The notes beneath the pieces are model-generated. The model saw only the letters and a program-made list of their open reading frames with translations. It ran no database searches and was not told the origin of the DNA. The position numbers and the translations under genes were made by a program. DNA of 13,619 bases from Nitratidesulfovibrio sp044433065 (GTDB taxonomy: Bacteria; Desulfobacterota; Desulfovibrionia; Desulfovibrionales; Desulfovibrionaceae), in the NCBI GenBank assembly GCA_044433065.1, contig JAWXUA010000071.1, forward strand, positions 1 to 13,619. Reading direction: 5' to 3'. Every line of letters starts with the position of its first letter. The first letter of the stretch is position 1. Below are positions 1 to 6,464 of this stretch, in pieces.

Positions 1-46
1 TGGGGGAAGGGGACAACCCTTTTCAAAGGGTTTCCCCTTCCCCCAG
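1..46. repeat. GC-rich hairpin element, copy 1 (possible leuD terminator)
   Basis: A near-perfect stem-loop. The outer arm TGGGGGAAGGGG (1-12) pairs fully with 34-45, and an inner CCCTTT/AAAGGG pair (17-22 with 25-30) is joined to it by A-T pairs and one bulged base. It lies 24 bp beyond the leuD stop in the transcription direction, so it may end the leu transcript. The window edge hides any U-tract, and the left end of the element may be cut. The same outer arm recurs at 13536-13581 and, with changes, at 7890-7933. Confidence 0.75.
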
Positions 47-69
47 TAAATTCAAACCAACAACCAAGC

Positions 70-564
70 CTAAGCTTGCAGACGGTTTTTTACGTAAGGG
101 ATGAGACCACCCACATCGACGAGCTCTTGCATGGAAGCTGGGAGAGGTGGGCAGGTGATGGTTGCGCCAGTGGTGAGATTAGTGATGACACCGGTGGTCG
201 CATTGATTTCGAGCTGGTCGCCATCGTTGATAGCGTCCACGTCGTCGCCAACTTCCATGAGCAAGAGACCCATGTTGAAGGCGTTGCGGTAGAAGATACG
301 CGCGAAACTGTGCGCGATGACAACGGGCATGCCTGCACCGAGGATAGCGATAGGAGCGTGTTCACGGGAGGAACCGCAACCGAAGTTACGGCCAGCAACC
401 ATGATGTCGCCAGTGTTGACGCGCTTGACCCAACCATCTTCGAGGCCGGACATGCAGTTTGCACCCAGTTCTACAGGGTCAACGGTGACCAAGAAACGGG
501 CAGGGATGATGGCATCGGTGTCGATATGTTCGCCCACTTTGTGAGCTTTGCCAGCATAGTTCAT
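70..564 (-). CDS. leuD: 3-isopropylmalate dehydratase small subunit
   Basis: This is the small, swivelling subunit of isopropylmalate isomerase, which with LeuC converts 2-isopropylmalate to 3-isopropylmalate in cytoplasmic leucine synthesis. The 164-residue length fits the short LeuD class. The N-terminus reads HIDTDAIIPARF (13-24), and the diagnostic GRNFGCGSSREHAP motif is at 58-71. The ATG at 564 is preceded by AGAGGAA at a normal distance. It follows leuC on the same strand but after 221 bp, an unusually wide gap for this pair that holds several stem-loops and a candidate promoter of its own. A GC-rich hairpin lies just downstream. LeuD acts only in complex with LeuC, so the identity is supported by the neighbour as well as the sequence. 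Confidence 0.97.
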   Translation of the reverse strand: MNYAGKAHKVGEHIDTDAIIPARFLVTVDPVELGANCMSGLEDGWVKRVNTGDIMVAGRNFGCGSSREHAPIAILGAGMPVVIAHSFARIFYRNAFNMGLLLMEVGDDVDAINDGDQLEINATTGVITNLTTGATITCPPLPASMQELVDVGGLIPYVKNRLQA

Positions 565-639
565 AATTGTATTCCTCTATAGTACTATCCAGAAATGTAG
601 CCTTTCTTAGCTAAACACCTTAGATAGAAAAACTTTCAT

Positions 640-668
640 AGTATAAAGAATATCCGCCTTTTAGCCTA
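640..668 (-). promoter_or_regulatory. Candidate promoter for leuD
   Basis: On the minus strand, TAGGCT (668-663) and TATACT (645-640) are 17 bp apart and about 75 bp upstream of the leuD start. The -10 box is good (5/6) but the -35 is weak. It lies downstream of the hairpin cluster, so it would let leuD be transcribed even if leuC transcripts stop there. This is inferred from consensus only. Confidence 0.35.
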
Positions 669-672
669 ATCT

Positions 673-701
673 TAGCTGAATAGCCGAAGGCTAGTCAGCT
701 A
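673..701. repeat. Stem-loop upstream of leuD
   Basis: The arms TAGCTGA-TAGCC and GGCTA-TCAGCTA pair over 12 bp with a single mismatch (680/694) around a 3-base loop. No U-run follows on either strand, so it is not a classical terminator. It may instead protect RNA ends or separate leuC and leuD expression. It sits between the hairpin cluster at 712-779 and the candidate leuD promoter. Confidence 0.55.
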
Positions 702-711
702 TAAATAGGTT

Positions 712-779
712 CTTAGGACCTAAGTCCTAAGCGGGTGCAGGGCAGAGCCCTGCCGGGGTCCTAGGGGCAGCGCCCCTAG
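712..779. repeat. Three tandem stem-loops between leuC and leuD
   Basis: Three perfect hairpins occur in a row: CTTAGGAC/GTCCTAAG (712-719 and 724-731), GCAGGGC/GCCCTGC (737-743 and 747-753), and CTAGGGGC/GCCCCTAG (761-768 and 772-779). The last two, joined by CGGGGTC, resemble a dispersed GC-rich intergenic repeat that I recall from Desulfovibrio and several unrelated bacteria. Loops are 3-4 bases. No U-tract is seen. The cluster starts 6 bp after the leuC stop, so it may stabilise the upstream mRNA or attenuate read-through into leuD. Confidence 0.7.
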
Positions 780-785
780 CTATTG

Positions 786-2045
786 TTACAACTTCGCAGG
801 ATCGGCGATGATGCCGGCCACAGCGGAAGCGGCGGCGACAGCTGGGTTGGAGAGGTAGACTTCGGATTGGAGACTACCCATGCGGCCACGGAAGTTACGG
901 TTGGTGGTTGCGATGGCGCGCTCACCGTCTGCGAGGATACCCATGTGACCGCCGAGACATGGGCCACAGGTTGCAGGTCCGACGATGCAGCCAGCATCCA
1001 TGAAGGTTTCGATGAGACCTTCTTTGAGGGCTTGACGCCAGATGGATGGGGTTGCTGGGAGGACGATGCAACGCAGACCACGTTGAACTTTGCGGCCTTT
1101 GAGTATTTCGGCAGCCATGCGCAGGTCGGAAATACGACCGTTGGTGCAGGAACCGATGACAACTTGGTTGATGGTGACGTCGCGAACTTCGTCAACTGGG
1201 TGCACGTTGTCGGGCAGGTGTGGGCAAGCCACGAGTGGGCGCATGGAGGAAACGTCAAAGGTTTCGTGACGTTCGTAGGTTGCGCCTTGGTCTGCGGAAA
1301 TAAGAGGTACGTCTTTGCGGCCAGCGGCGGTGCAGTATTCTACAGTTGCAGCGTCGGATGCGAAGAGACCAGCCTTGCCGCCAGCTTCGATGGCCATGTT
1401 TGCCATGGTGAGACGGCCTTCGATGGAGAGGGCTTCGATGGCGGAACCGTCGAATTCGAGAGCGCGGTAGAGACCACCGTCAACACCGATGCGGCCGATG
1501 AGGGCGAGGATGAGGTCCTTGCCGCTGACGTATTGTGGGAGGGTACCGGTGTAGGACACGCGGATGGTTGCTGGGACTTTGAACCAGATGTCACCGAGAG
1601 CCATGGCGCCAGCAACGTCGGTAGAACCGAGACCTGTTGCGAAGGCACCGATGCCGCCGTAGGTGCAGGTGTGGCTGTCAGCGCCAACAACGATGTCGCC
1701 AGGGCCAACGAGACCGAGCTCTGGGAGGAGCGCGTGCTCAACGCCGCAATCGCCGCCTTCGTAGTAATGGGTGATGCCCATTTCTTCAGCGAATTTACGG
1801 GTGACCATGACTTGTTGCGCTGCTGCAATGTCTTTTTGTGGTGTGAAGTGGTCCATGACGAGAGCCACGCGGTCGCGGTCAAATACCTTGGTAGCACCCA
1901 TGCCACGGAAGGATTTGATGGACAGAGGAGCTGTGATATCGTTGGCAAGAGCCATGCTCACGCGGCAACGAACGATTTGGCCAGCTTCGGTGATGGCGTC
2001 ATCAGTGTGACGCTGCAAGATTTTTTGTGCAAGAGTATGAGCCAT
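786..2045 (-). CDS. leuC: 3-isopropylmalate dehydratase large subunit
   Basis: This is the catalytic [4Fe-4S] subunit of isopropylmalate isomerase, an aconitase-superfamily enzyme acting with LeuD in the cytoplasm. At 419 residues it matches the shorter bacterial/archaeal LeuC type rather than the roughly 466-residue enterobacterial type. The likely cluster cysteines are visible: C300 in IGSCTNGR, and C360 and C363 in GPATCGPCLGG. The GADSHTCTYGG motif is at 121-131. The ATG at 2045 is 2 bp after the leuA stop, and its ribosome site (AAAGGA) lies inside the end of leuA, which suggests translational coupling. The large open frame on the opposite strand is a shadow of this gene. Confidence 0.97.
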   Translation of the reverse strand: MAHTLAQKILQRHTDDAITEAGQIVRCRVSMALANDITAPLSIKSFRGMGATKVFDRDRVALVMDHFTPQKDIAAAQQVMVTRKFAEEMGITHYYEGGDCGVEHALLPELGLVGPGDIVVGADSHTCTYGGIGAFATGLGSTDVAGAMALGDIWFKVPATIRVSYTGTLPQYVSGKDLILALIGRIGVDGGLYRALEFDGSAIEALSIEGRLTMANMAIEAGGKAGLFASDAATVEYCTAAGRKDVPLISADQGATYERHETFDVSSMRPLVACPHLPDNVHPVDEVRDVTINQVVIGSCTNGRISDLRMAAEILKGRKVQRGLRCIVLPATPSIWRQALKEGLIETFMDAGCIVGPATCGPCLGGHMGILADGERAIATTNRNFRGRMGSLQSEVYLSNPAVAAASAVAGIIADPAKL

Positions 2046-2047
2046 GA

Positions 2048-3577
2048 TTATGCGTCCTTTGCGTCGTTTTCTTTTTTAATTAAGCGGTTTAAGGCATTGA
2101 TATAAGCACGTGCGCTAGCGGTAATGATGTCTGGGTGACTACCACGGCCAACGGATGCATGACCGTTTTCCGTTAAGCGAACGGTAACTTCACCTTGAGC
2201 GTCGGAGCCACCGGTAATGGCGTTGACGGAATAATGTTCAAGGTGTGGGGTGCGTTCCACGAGGTGGGCAATGGCTTTGAAGACAGCGTCCACAGGACCG
2301 GAGCCAAAGCCAGCGTATTGTTTTGTTTCGCCATCGATTTCCATGACAATGGCAGCGATGGGAGGCACACCTGTGTCAGCAGCTTGAACACTGAGGTTCA
2401 TGAGCTTGATGCGGTCAGGAATACGGTAGACTTCTTCGAGCACGAGGGCTGCGAGGTCTTCGTCATGGACTTGACGCTTCTTGTCTGCGAGGGCTTTGAC
2501 CGCTTCAAAAACGGTGGCGAGGTCTTCGTCACCAAGAGGATAGCCAAGGCTTTCGAGCTTGGTTTTGACGGCGTTACGGCCGGAGTGCTTGCCAAGAACA
2601 AGCTCGGTGCTGGTGCGGCCGATGGATTGAGGCGTCATGATTTCGTAGGTTTCGCGGTTCTTGAGCATGCCATCTTGGTGGATGCCAGACTCGTGAGCGA
2701 AGGCGTTGGTGCCGATGATAGCCTTGTTTGCAGGCGTTGGCTGACCAATGATCATGGAGAGCAAGCGGCATGCAGGGTAGAGCTGTTCGGTGATGATGCC
2801 CGTCTCAAAACCGTAGAGGTCTTTACGTACGGACAGAGCCATGGCCAGCTCTTCAAGGGCTGCGTTGCCTGCGCGTTCACCGATACCACAGAGGGTGACT
2901 TCTGCTTGGCGAGCACCTGCGTTGAGGGCTGCCAAGGTGTTTGCCATGGCGAGGCCAAGGTCATTGTGGCAGTGCACACTGAAAATCGCTTTATGTGAAT
3001 TTGGTGTATTTTCAATGATATAACGTACAAGGTTGCCGTATTCTTCTGGGAATGCGTAGCCTACGGTGTCTGGCAAGTTGATGGTGGTTGCACCAGCGGC
3101 AATGGCCACTTCAACGGCTTTGGACAAGAATGGAAGCTCGGAGCGCGAGGCATCTTCGCAAGAGAATTCAACATTGCTGGTATGCTTTGCGGCATGCGCC
3201 ACACCATTGTGAATCATTTGAAGCACTTGCTCAGGAGATTTACGGAGCTTGTATTCCATGTGCACTGGCGACGTAGCAAGGAAGGTGTGGATGCGTGGGT
3301 CTTCAGCCTTGCAGATGGCGTCCCAAGCACGGTCAATATCGGCAGGCAAGGCACGGCACAGGCCAGCGATGGTGACGCCACGGGTGCTTTCAGCGATAGC
3401 TTGCACAGCTTCAAAGTCACCAACGCTAGCGGCTGGGAAACCGGCTTCGATGATGTCAACGCCAAGGCTTTGCAATTGGTGAGCGATGCGCAGTTTTTCG
3501 GCCAAGTTCATGGTTGCGCCGGGAGACTGTTCACCGTCGCGCAAAGTAGTATCAAAAATACGAATACGATTGGACAT
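2048..3577 (-). CDS. leuA: 2-isopropylmalate synthase
   Basis: It condenses acetyl-CoA with 2-oxoisovalerate, the first committed step of leucine synthesis, and is normally feedback-inhibited by leucine. The 509-residue protein has the HMGL-like barrel at about 4-275, starting IRIFDTTLRDGEQSPG. The metal-binding HCHND is at 202-206 (H202, H204) and GIGERAGN at 231-238. A linker leads to the C-terminal LeuA regulatory domain at about 385-500. Both catalytic and leucine-sensing parts are therefore present. The ATG at 3577 has AGGAG 6 bp upstream. It forms a tight pair with leuC (2-bp gap) and has a 200-bp leader containing a candidate promoter and inverted repeats. I found no leucine-rich leader peptide, so classical attenuation is not evident. 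Homocitrate synthase or citramalate synthase is less likely given the leuCD neighbours. Confidence 0.96.
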   Translation of the reverse strand: MSNRIRIFDTTLRDGEQSPGATMNLAEKLRIAHQLQSLGVDIIEAGFPAASVGDFEAVQAIAESTRGVTIAGLCRALPADIDRAWDAICKAEDPRIHTFLATSPVHMEYKLRKSPEQVLQMIHNGVAHAAKHTSNVEFSCEDASRSELPFLSKAVEVAIAAGATTINLPDTVGYAFPEEYGNLVRYIIENTPNSHKAIFSVHCHNDLGLAMANTLAALNAGARQAEVTLCGIGERAGNAALEELAMALSVRKDLYGFETGIITEQLYPACRLLSMIIGQPTPANKAIIGTNAFAHESGIHQDGMLKNRETYEIMTPQSIGRTSTELVLGKHSGRNAVKTKLESLGYPLGDEDLATVFEAVKALADKKRQVHDEDLAALVLEEVYRIPDRIKLMNLSVQAADTGVPPIAAIVMEIDGETKQYAGFGSGPVDAVFKAIAHLVERTPHLEHYSVNAITGGSDAQGEVTVRLTENGHASVGRGSHPDIITASARAYINALNRLIKKENDAKDA

Positions 3578-3671
3578 GATAAGCTCCTAAAAAAGAGGGG
3601 GGATACCACAGCATAGCACAAAAGACCATGCCGCGTAGGATACGAAACGTGGTTTAGTGATTTTTTACGGT

Positions 3672-3701
3672 TATGTAGCAATTGTTTGTTTAGACAGTCA
3701 A
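3672..3701 (-). promoter_or_regulatory. Candidate promoter for leuACD
   Basis: On the minus strand, TTGACT (3701-3696) is followed after 18 bp by TACATA (3677-3672), preceded by TGC as in an extended -10. The predicted start leaves a leader of about 85-90 nt before the leuA ATG. A palindrome directly upstream (3701-3724) and the 11-bp repeat over the -10 box suggest control at this point. The assignment rests on consensus matching only. Confidence 0.5.
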
Positions 3702-3724
3702 AGCTATATATACATGTATAGCTT
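3701..3724. promoter_or_regulatory. Palindromic operator candidate upstream of leuA
   Basis: AAGCTATA (3701-3708) and TATAGCTT (3717-3724) form a perfect 8-bp inverted repeat with an 8-bp spacer, abutting the -35 box of the candidate leuA promoter. An overlapping 12-bp palindrome TATACATGTATA is also present. The arrangement suits a dimeric regulator, but I cannot name it. Confidence 0.45.
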
Positions 3725-3777
3725 CCCAATCCGCAGAATTCTAGGTGGCGGCTGGTACTGTGGTGACGCTACATAAC

Positions 3778-4551
3778 CTAGCTTAGGTCGCCCTGTTGAG
3801 CAGGGCTGGCTAGTAGCTTGCGCGTACGGCGTGGTAGAATAATGAAGGTGTAGACGAGGCCAGAAATGAGGTAGGCCATGAAGAGGAGGAAGCCAAAGAT
3901 TTTTGGTTCAGAGGCGATGAGCGCGAAGAGCAAAATGACAGAGACCATAGAGCTAAACGGGTGTGCCTTAATGAAACCATACTCTTTGAAAGAGGCATAG
4001 CGGACGCGGCTGACCATGAGAAGAGCCAGCATAATGGTCAAGAGGAGGGTGAAATAGGGCATGATACCCATAAAGAAATCAGGCACATAGGGTGCAAATA
4101 AAACGAAACAAGAGAGAGCACAACCTGCTGCAGGAATTGGCAGGCCAGTAAAGAATTTTTTGCAAGCGGTTGCAGTGGAAATATTGAAGCGTGCAAGACG
4201 CAATGCACCACAGGCTGCCAAGAGGAAAGCAGCACCAATGCCAAGGCGACCAAATGGTTCTAATTGCCAATGCCATACGAGGAAAGCAGGGACTACGCCA
4301 AAGGCAACCAAGTCACACAGGGAGTCATATTGTACGCCAAATTCGCTTGCCGTATTGGTGAGGCGCGCAACTTTGCCGTCGAGACCGTCCATGAGGGCAC
4401 TGAAAAGAATAGCCAAGGCGCATTGCTCGTACTGTCCAGCGCTAGCCCATAGAAGACCAAGGAAGCCCGCAAAAAGGCTAGCCGTGGTGAAGAGATTGGG
4501 CAAGATATAAACACCCTTGTGGATGGGGCGTGCTGGTTTTTCCGTGGCCAT
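3778..4551 (-). CDS. pssA: CDP-diacylglycerol--serine O-phosphatidyltransferase
   Basis: This membrane enzyme exchanges the CMP of CDP-diacylglycerol for serine, making phosphatidylserine, the substrate of the neighbouring Psd. The complete CDP-alcohol phosphatidyltransferase signature is at D55-D80: D55, D58, G59, A62, R63, G72, D76 and D80 in the required spacing. Several hydrophobic segments (about 17-38, 98-115, 129-150, 155-180, 186-205 and 212-235) suit a multi-span inner-membrane protein, and 257 residues is normal for the type II family. The ATG at 4551 has only a modest ribosome site (TGGAAA). Phosphatidylglycerophosphate synthase shares the motif, but adjacency to psd favours PssA. 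It lies 168 bp after psd, in a gap containing repeats. Confidence 0.93.
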   Translation of the reverse strand: MATEKPARPIHKGVYILPNLFTTASLFAGFLGLLWASAGQYEQCALAILFSALMDGLDGKVARLTNTASEFGVQYDSLCDLVAFGVVPAFLVWHWQLEPFGRLGIGAAFLLAACGALRLARFNISTATACKKFFTGLPIPAAGCALSCFVLFAPYVPDFFMGIMPYFTLLLTIMLALLMVSRVRYASFKEYGFIKAHPFSSMVSVILLFALIASEPKIFGFLLFMAYLISGLVYTFIILPRRTRKLLASPAQQGDLS

Positions 4552-4597
4552 GATTTTTCCAATGCCGATAAGGCTTTATGAAAACGTCTTTGTAAAC

Positions 4598-4627
4598 GGC
4601 CTTGTGCATAGCAGCATGCGCAAGGCC
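4598..4627. repeat. Stem-loop in the psd-pssA gap
   Basis: GGCCTTGTGCAT (4598-4609) pairs with ATGCGCAAGGCC (4616-4627) over 12 positions with one mismatch or wobble and a 6-base loop. There is no following U-tract on the minus strand, so it is more likely an RNA-stabilising or processing structure in the psd-pssA transcript than a terminator. Confidence 0.5.
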
Positions 4628-4648
4628 TGCTCTTGTCGATTTCTAAGA

Positions 4649-4685
4649 GGTCAATTTGACCTGTGTGTGGGCACGTTTGACCTGT
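4649..4685. promoter_or_regulatory. Paired TTTGACCTGT repeats, possible operator
   Basis: TTTGACCTGT occurs at 4655-4664 and again at 4676-4685, exactly 21 bp apart (two helical turns). The first copy is also half of the palindrome GGTCAA-T-TTGACC (4649-4661). The second copy touches the -10 box of the candidate pssA promoter. The spacing suggests binding of a protein on one face of the helix. The regulator is unknown. Confidence 0.4.
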
Positions 4686-4712
4686 TTATATGGTCCAATG
4701 TGCTCCCGTTAA
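4685..4712 (-). promoter_or_regulatory. Candidate internal promoter for pssA
   Basis: On the minus strand, TTAACG (4712-4707) and TATAAA (4690-4685) are 16 bp apart and just downstream of the psd stop. The -10 box is good and the -35 is 4/6. It would transcribe pssA, and possibly leu genes, apart from psd. Predicted from consensus alone. Confidence 0.3.
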
Positions 4713-4719
4713 TGGGCCC

Positions 4720-5391
4720 TTAGGCCTTTTGTGCAATAACGCTTTGACCAGCAAAAACTTGCTCGCCAACAGCTACAGTGGAAGCATAGCTGTCTGGCAA
4801 GTAAAGGTCAACCCGTGAACCGAAGCGAATAAGGCCATAGCGTTCGCCACGCTCTAAAACATCGCCTTCATCCACACGGCATACGATGCGACGTGCAATA
4901 AGTCCGGCTATTTGCACCATGGTCCACGTATTGGGCACAGTATTTTCATTTTGGTCTTCATATGGATTAATTTCAGCGATTTGGTAGGCGCAGCGTTCGT
5001 TGTCGGTTGCGGCCTTATCCCATGCTGCATTGAAGAATTGGCCAGCATGGTAGTCGATGCAGGTGATTTCGCCAGCCACAGGGCTGCGGTTTACGTGCAC
5101 GCTGAAGACATTCATGAAGATGCAAATGCAGGTGCGGACTTCACCAGAAATAGGGTCTACTTTTGGCGAAACGCTGATGACGCGGCCATCAGCAGGGCTT
5201 ACAGCAAGACCTTCTGCCATGGGTGTCACGCGTTCTGGATCGCGGAAGAAATGGCAGCTAAACCATGTTAATACTAAGAAAACAATAGCCATGGCCCAGC
5301 AGCCAATAAGGGCAAAAATCAGGGCTGAGAACGCGCAAAGGCCAATGGCTGGTACGCCTTCTGGGGTGATGCTGATGGATGGATTACGCAT
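4720..5391 (-). CDS. psd: Phosphatidylserine decarboxylase (short, single-span type)
   Basis: It removes CO2 from phosphatidylserine to give phosphatidylethanolamine, using a pyruvoyl group made by self-cleavage. The cleavage motif FGSR is at 190-193, with S192 as the predicted pyruvoyl precursor; the short Psd class has GS followed by R here where the long class has LGST. SPADGR (65-70) and VHVNRSP (98-104) are further conserved blocks. One or two hydrophobic stretches at about 14-45 should anchor it in the inner membrane. At 223 residues it matches the short archaeal-type family. The ATG at 5391 has a strong AAGGAG. The product of PssA, encoded next, is its substrate. Self-cleavage would yield a large beta chain and a short pyruvoyl alpha chain of about 32 residues. 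Confidence 0.95.
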   Translation of the reverse strand: MRNPSISITPEGVPAIGLCAFSALIFALIGCWAMAIVFLVLTWFSCHFFRDPERVTPMAEGLAVSPADGRVISVSPKVDPISGEVRTCICIFMNVFSVHVNRSPVAGEITCIDYHAGQFFNAAWDKAATDNERCAYQIAEINPYEDQNENTVPNTWTMVQIAGLIARRIVCRVDEGDVLERGERYGLIRFGSRVDLYLPDSYASTVAVGEQVFAGQSVIAQKA

Positions 5392-5491
5392 GAAAACTCC
5401 TTAGAAATGCGGCACATAGCCGACTTTGCAATCAATAAAATACGATAAAACCATGCTCGATGGCTACTAATCAATATGATGGTAAGCACCT

Positions 5492-5520
5492 AGTCTAGGC
5501 AAAAGTTTGCCAGATGGCAA
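5492..5520 (-). promoter_or_regulatory. Candidate promoter for psd
   Basis: On the minus strand, TTGCCA (5520-5515) and TAGACT (5497-5492) have a 17-bp spacer. The -35 box is half of a perfect palindrome TTGCCA-TC-TGGCAA, and the -10 box lies in CCTAG-A-CTAGG. Overlapping dyads of this kind often mark repressor sites. The leader to the psd ATG is about 95 nt. Confidence 0.5.
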
Positions 5521-5575
5521 GCCTTGAGATGTGCATTTTTTTCAAGATTGTTATTTTGTGGCCAGATTTCCAAGG

Positions 5576-6214
5576 CTAGGCAAGCTGCAGATTTGGTATG
5601 AACTTTTTTATATCTTCTCGATATTGTTCATGATTTATAAACGTGCATCCCTGCAATCCGTGCAGTGCGGCCCTCTCAATATTTCCAGCAGTGTCATCAA
5701 AAAAAAGCATTTCTTCCACATGACAAGGCAATTTCGCAATGCTCTTGGCAAAGAGTTCGCCCGTTTTTTTGTTGGCTTTTTCGCGGTACGACGTGAAAAT
5801 ATAGTCAAAATGGGAAAAAATGTCGTCGCGTGCGTCAAGGGTTTCAAGCCAGTCCGTATGGTCCGAAACAATGGCCGTCAGCATTCCAGCGGCCCGCAAT
5901 GCATCCACTTCTTTGAGCATGGCAGGACGGATGACAAAGCACGAAAGAATGACTTCATTTAAGGCGTCATCGTCCAAGTCAATGTCCGTAGCTTCCCGTA
6001 ATGCTTGCCAAAAATCTGCTGTGGACACTTCACCATTGGCATAGCCAGACTTGTAGAAAACGGTAATTGTCTGCTGGATAAGGTCCTCAGGACGCATGCC
6101 ACAACGCTGCGCCAAAGCCGCAAGGCCGAGGGTATAGCCTTCCTCAGCAAGGACGCCGCTAAAGTCAAATAAAACCGCCTTGATAGCAGGCTTTTTTGCG
6201 GTTTCTATATCCAT
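5576..6214 (-). CDS. HAD-superfamily hydrolase, subfamily IA-like
   Basis: A 212-residue cytoplasmic protein with the HAD motif order: motif I FDFSGVL (D17), motif II IVSDHTDW (S117), a lysine region KKTGEL (K149/K150), and motif IV LFFDDTAGNI (D173, D174). The acidic residue usually found two positions after the nucleophile is serine (S19), as in YihX-like or dehalogenase-like relatives that carry G, N or S there. It may therefore not be a standard phosphatase; the substrate is unknown. The ATG at 6214 was chosen because AGGAG is 9 bp upstream. The upstream ATG at 6223 (three residues longer) directly abuts that AGGAG. It has its own promoter and lies 184 bp before psd, so a link to phospholipid synthesis is not implied. 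Confidence 0.88.
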   Translation of the reverse strand: MDIETAKKPAIKAVLFDFSGVLAEEGYTLGLAALAQRCGMRPEDLIQQTITVFYKSGYANGEVSTADFWQALREATDIDLDDDALNEVILSCFVIRPAMLKEVDALRAAGMLTAIVSDHTDWLETLDARDDIFSHFDYIFTSYREKANKKTGELFAKSIAKLPCHVEEMLFFDDTAGNIERAALHGLQGCTFINHEQYREDIKKFIPNLQLA

Positions 6215-6237
6215 CGTGCTCATCTCCTTTCAAGCGG

Positions 6238-6266
6238 ATAGTATACCGCACTTTTATAAGGTGCAA
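6238..6266 (-). promoter_or_regulatory. Candidate promoter for the HAD hydrolase gene
   Basis: On the minus strand, TTGCAC (6266-6261) and TACTAT (6243-6238) are 17 bp apart, and TATACT overlaps the latter. The leader before the ATG at 6214 would be short and contain the AGGAG site. No clear promoter for the divergent gene was found, although a GATAAT (6354-6359) follows two TATGTAA repeats (6332-6338 and 6347-6353). Confidence 0.5.
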
Positions 6267-6464
6267 GCGATTTAGTTTTGGTCGCGCTGGTGAGGAACGT
6301 TGAAGTTTAAGGATATTTCTTAGTGCAATGATATGTAACTATCTGCTATGTAAGATAATAATCCCTATTCATGGGAATTTGCCATAGCCTTGGCCATAGC
6401 AGTTCTTTCTACTTTTCTTGCTGCAAAGGTATTGTGGACTGACCATGGGATAAAAGGAGTAAAC

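Larger units (their letters stand above)
3669..3778. repeat. Segment bounded by a perfect 11-bp inverted repeat
   Basis: GGTTATGTAGC (3669-3679) and its exact complement GCTACATAACC (3768-3778) enclose 88 bp between pssA and leuA. The left arm overlaps the candidate leuA -10 box and the right arm touches the pssA stop codon. It could be a pair of protein-binding sites that loop the promoter, or the ends of a very small mobile-element-like insertion. No target-site duplication was recognised. Confidence 0.5.

Noticed and set aside
783..2105. A 440-codon open frame on the plus strand opposite leuC
   Set aside because: It mirrors leuC almost end to end, shows no family features, lacks a ribosome site and is explained by the codon bias of the real gene. 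Similar shadows exist opposite leuD, leuA and the pat-like gene.
3508..3729. A 73-codon minus-strand frame in the leuA leader, considered as a leader peptide
   Set aside because: It has no run of leucine codons, no ribosome site and overlaps far into leuA, so it does not fit an attenuation leader.
6390..6464. A 25-residue N-terminal extension of the RudS-like protein from ATG 6390
   Set aside because: There is no ribosome site there, while ATG 6465 has AAGGAG at good spacing and family homology begins after it.
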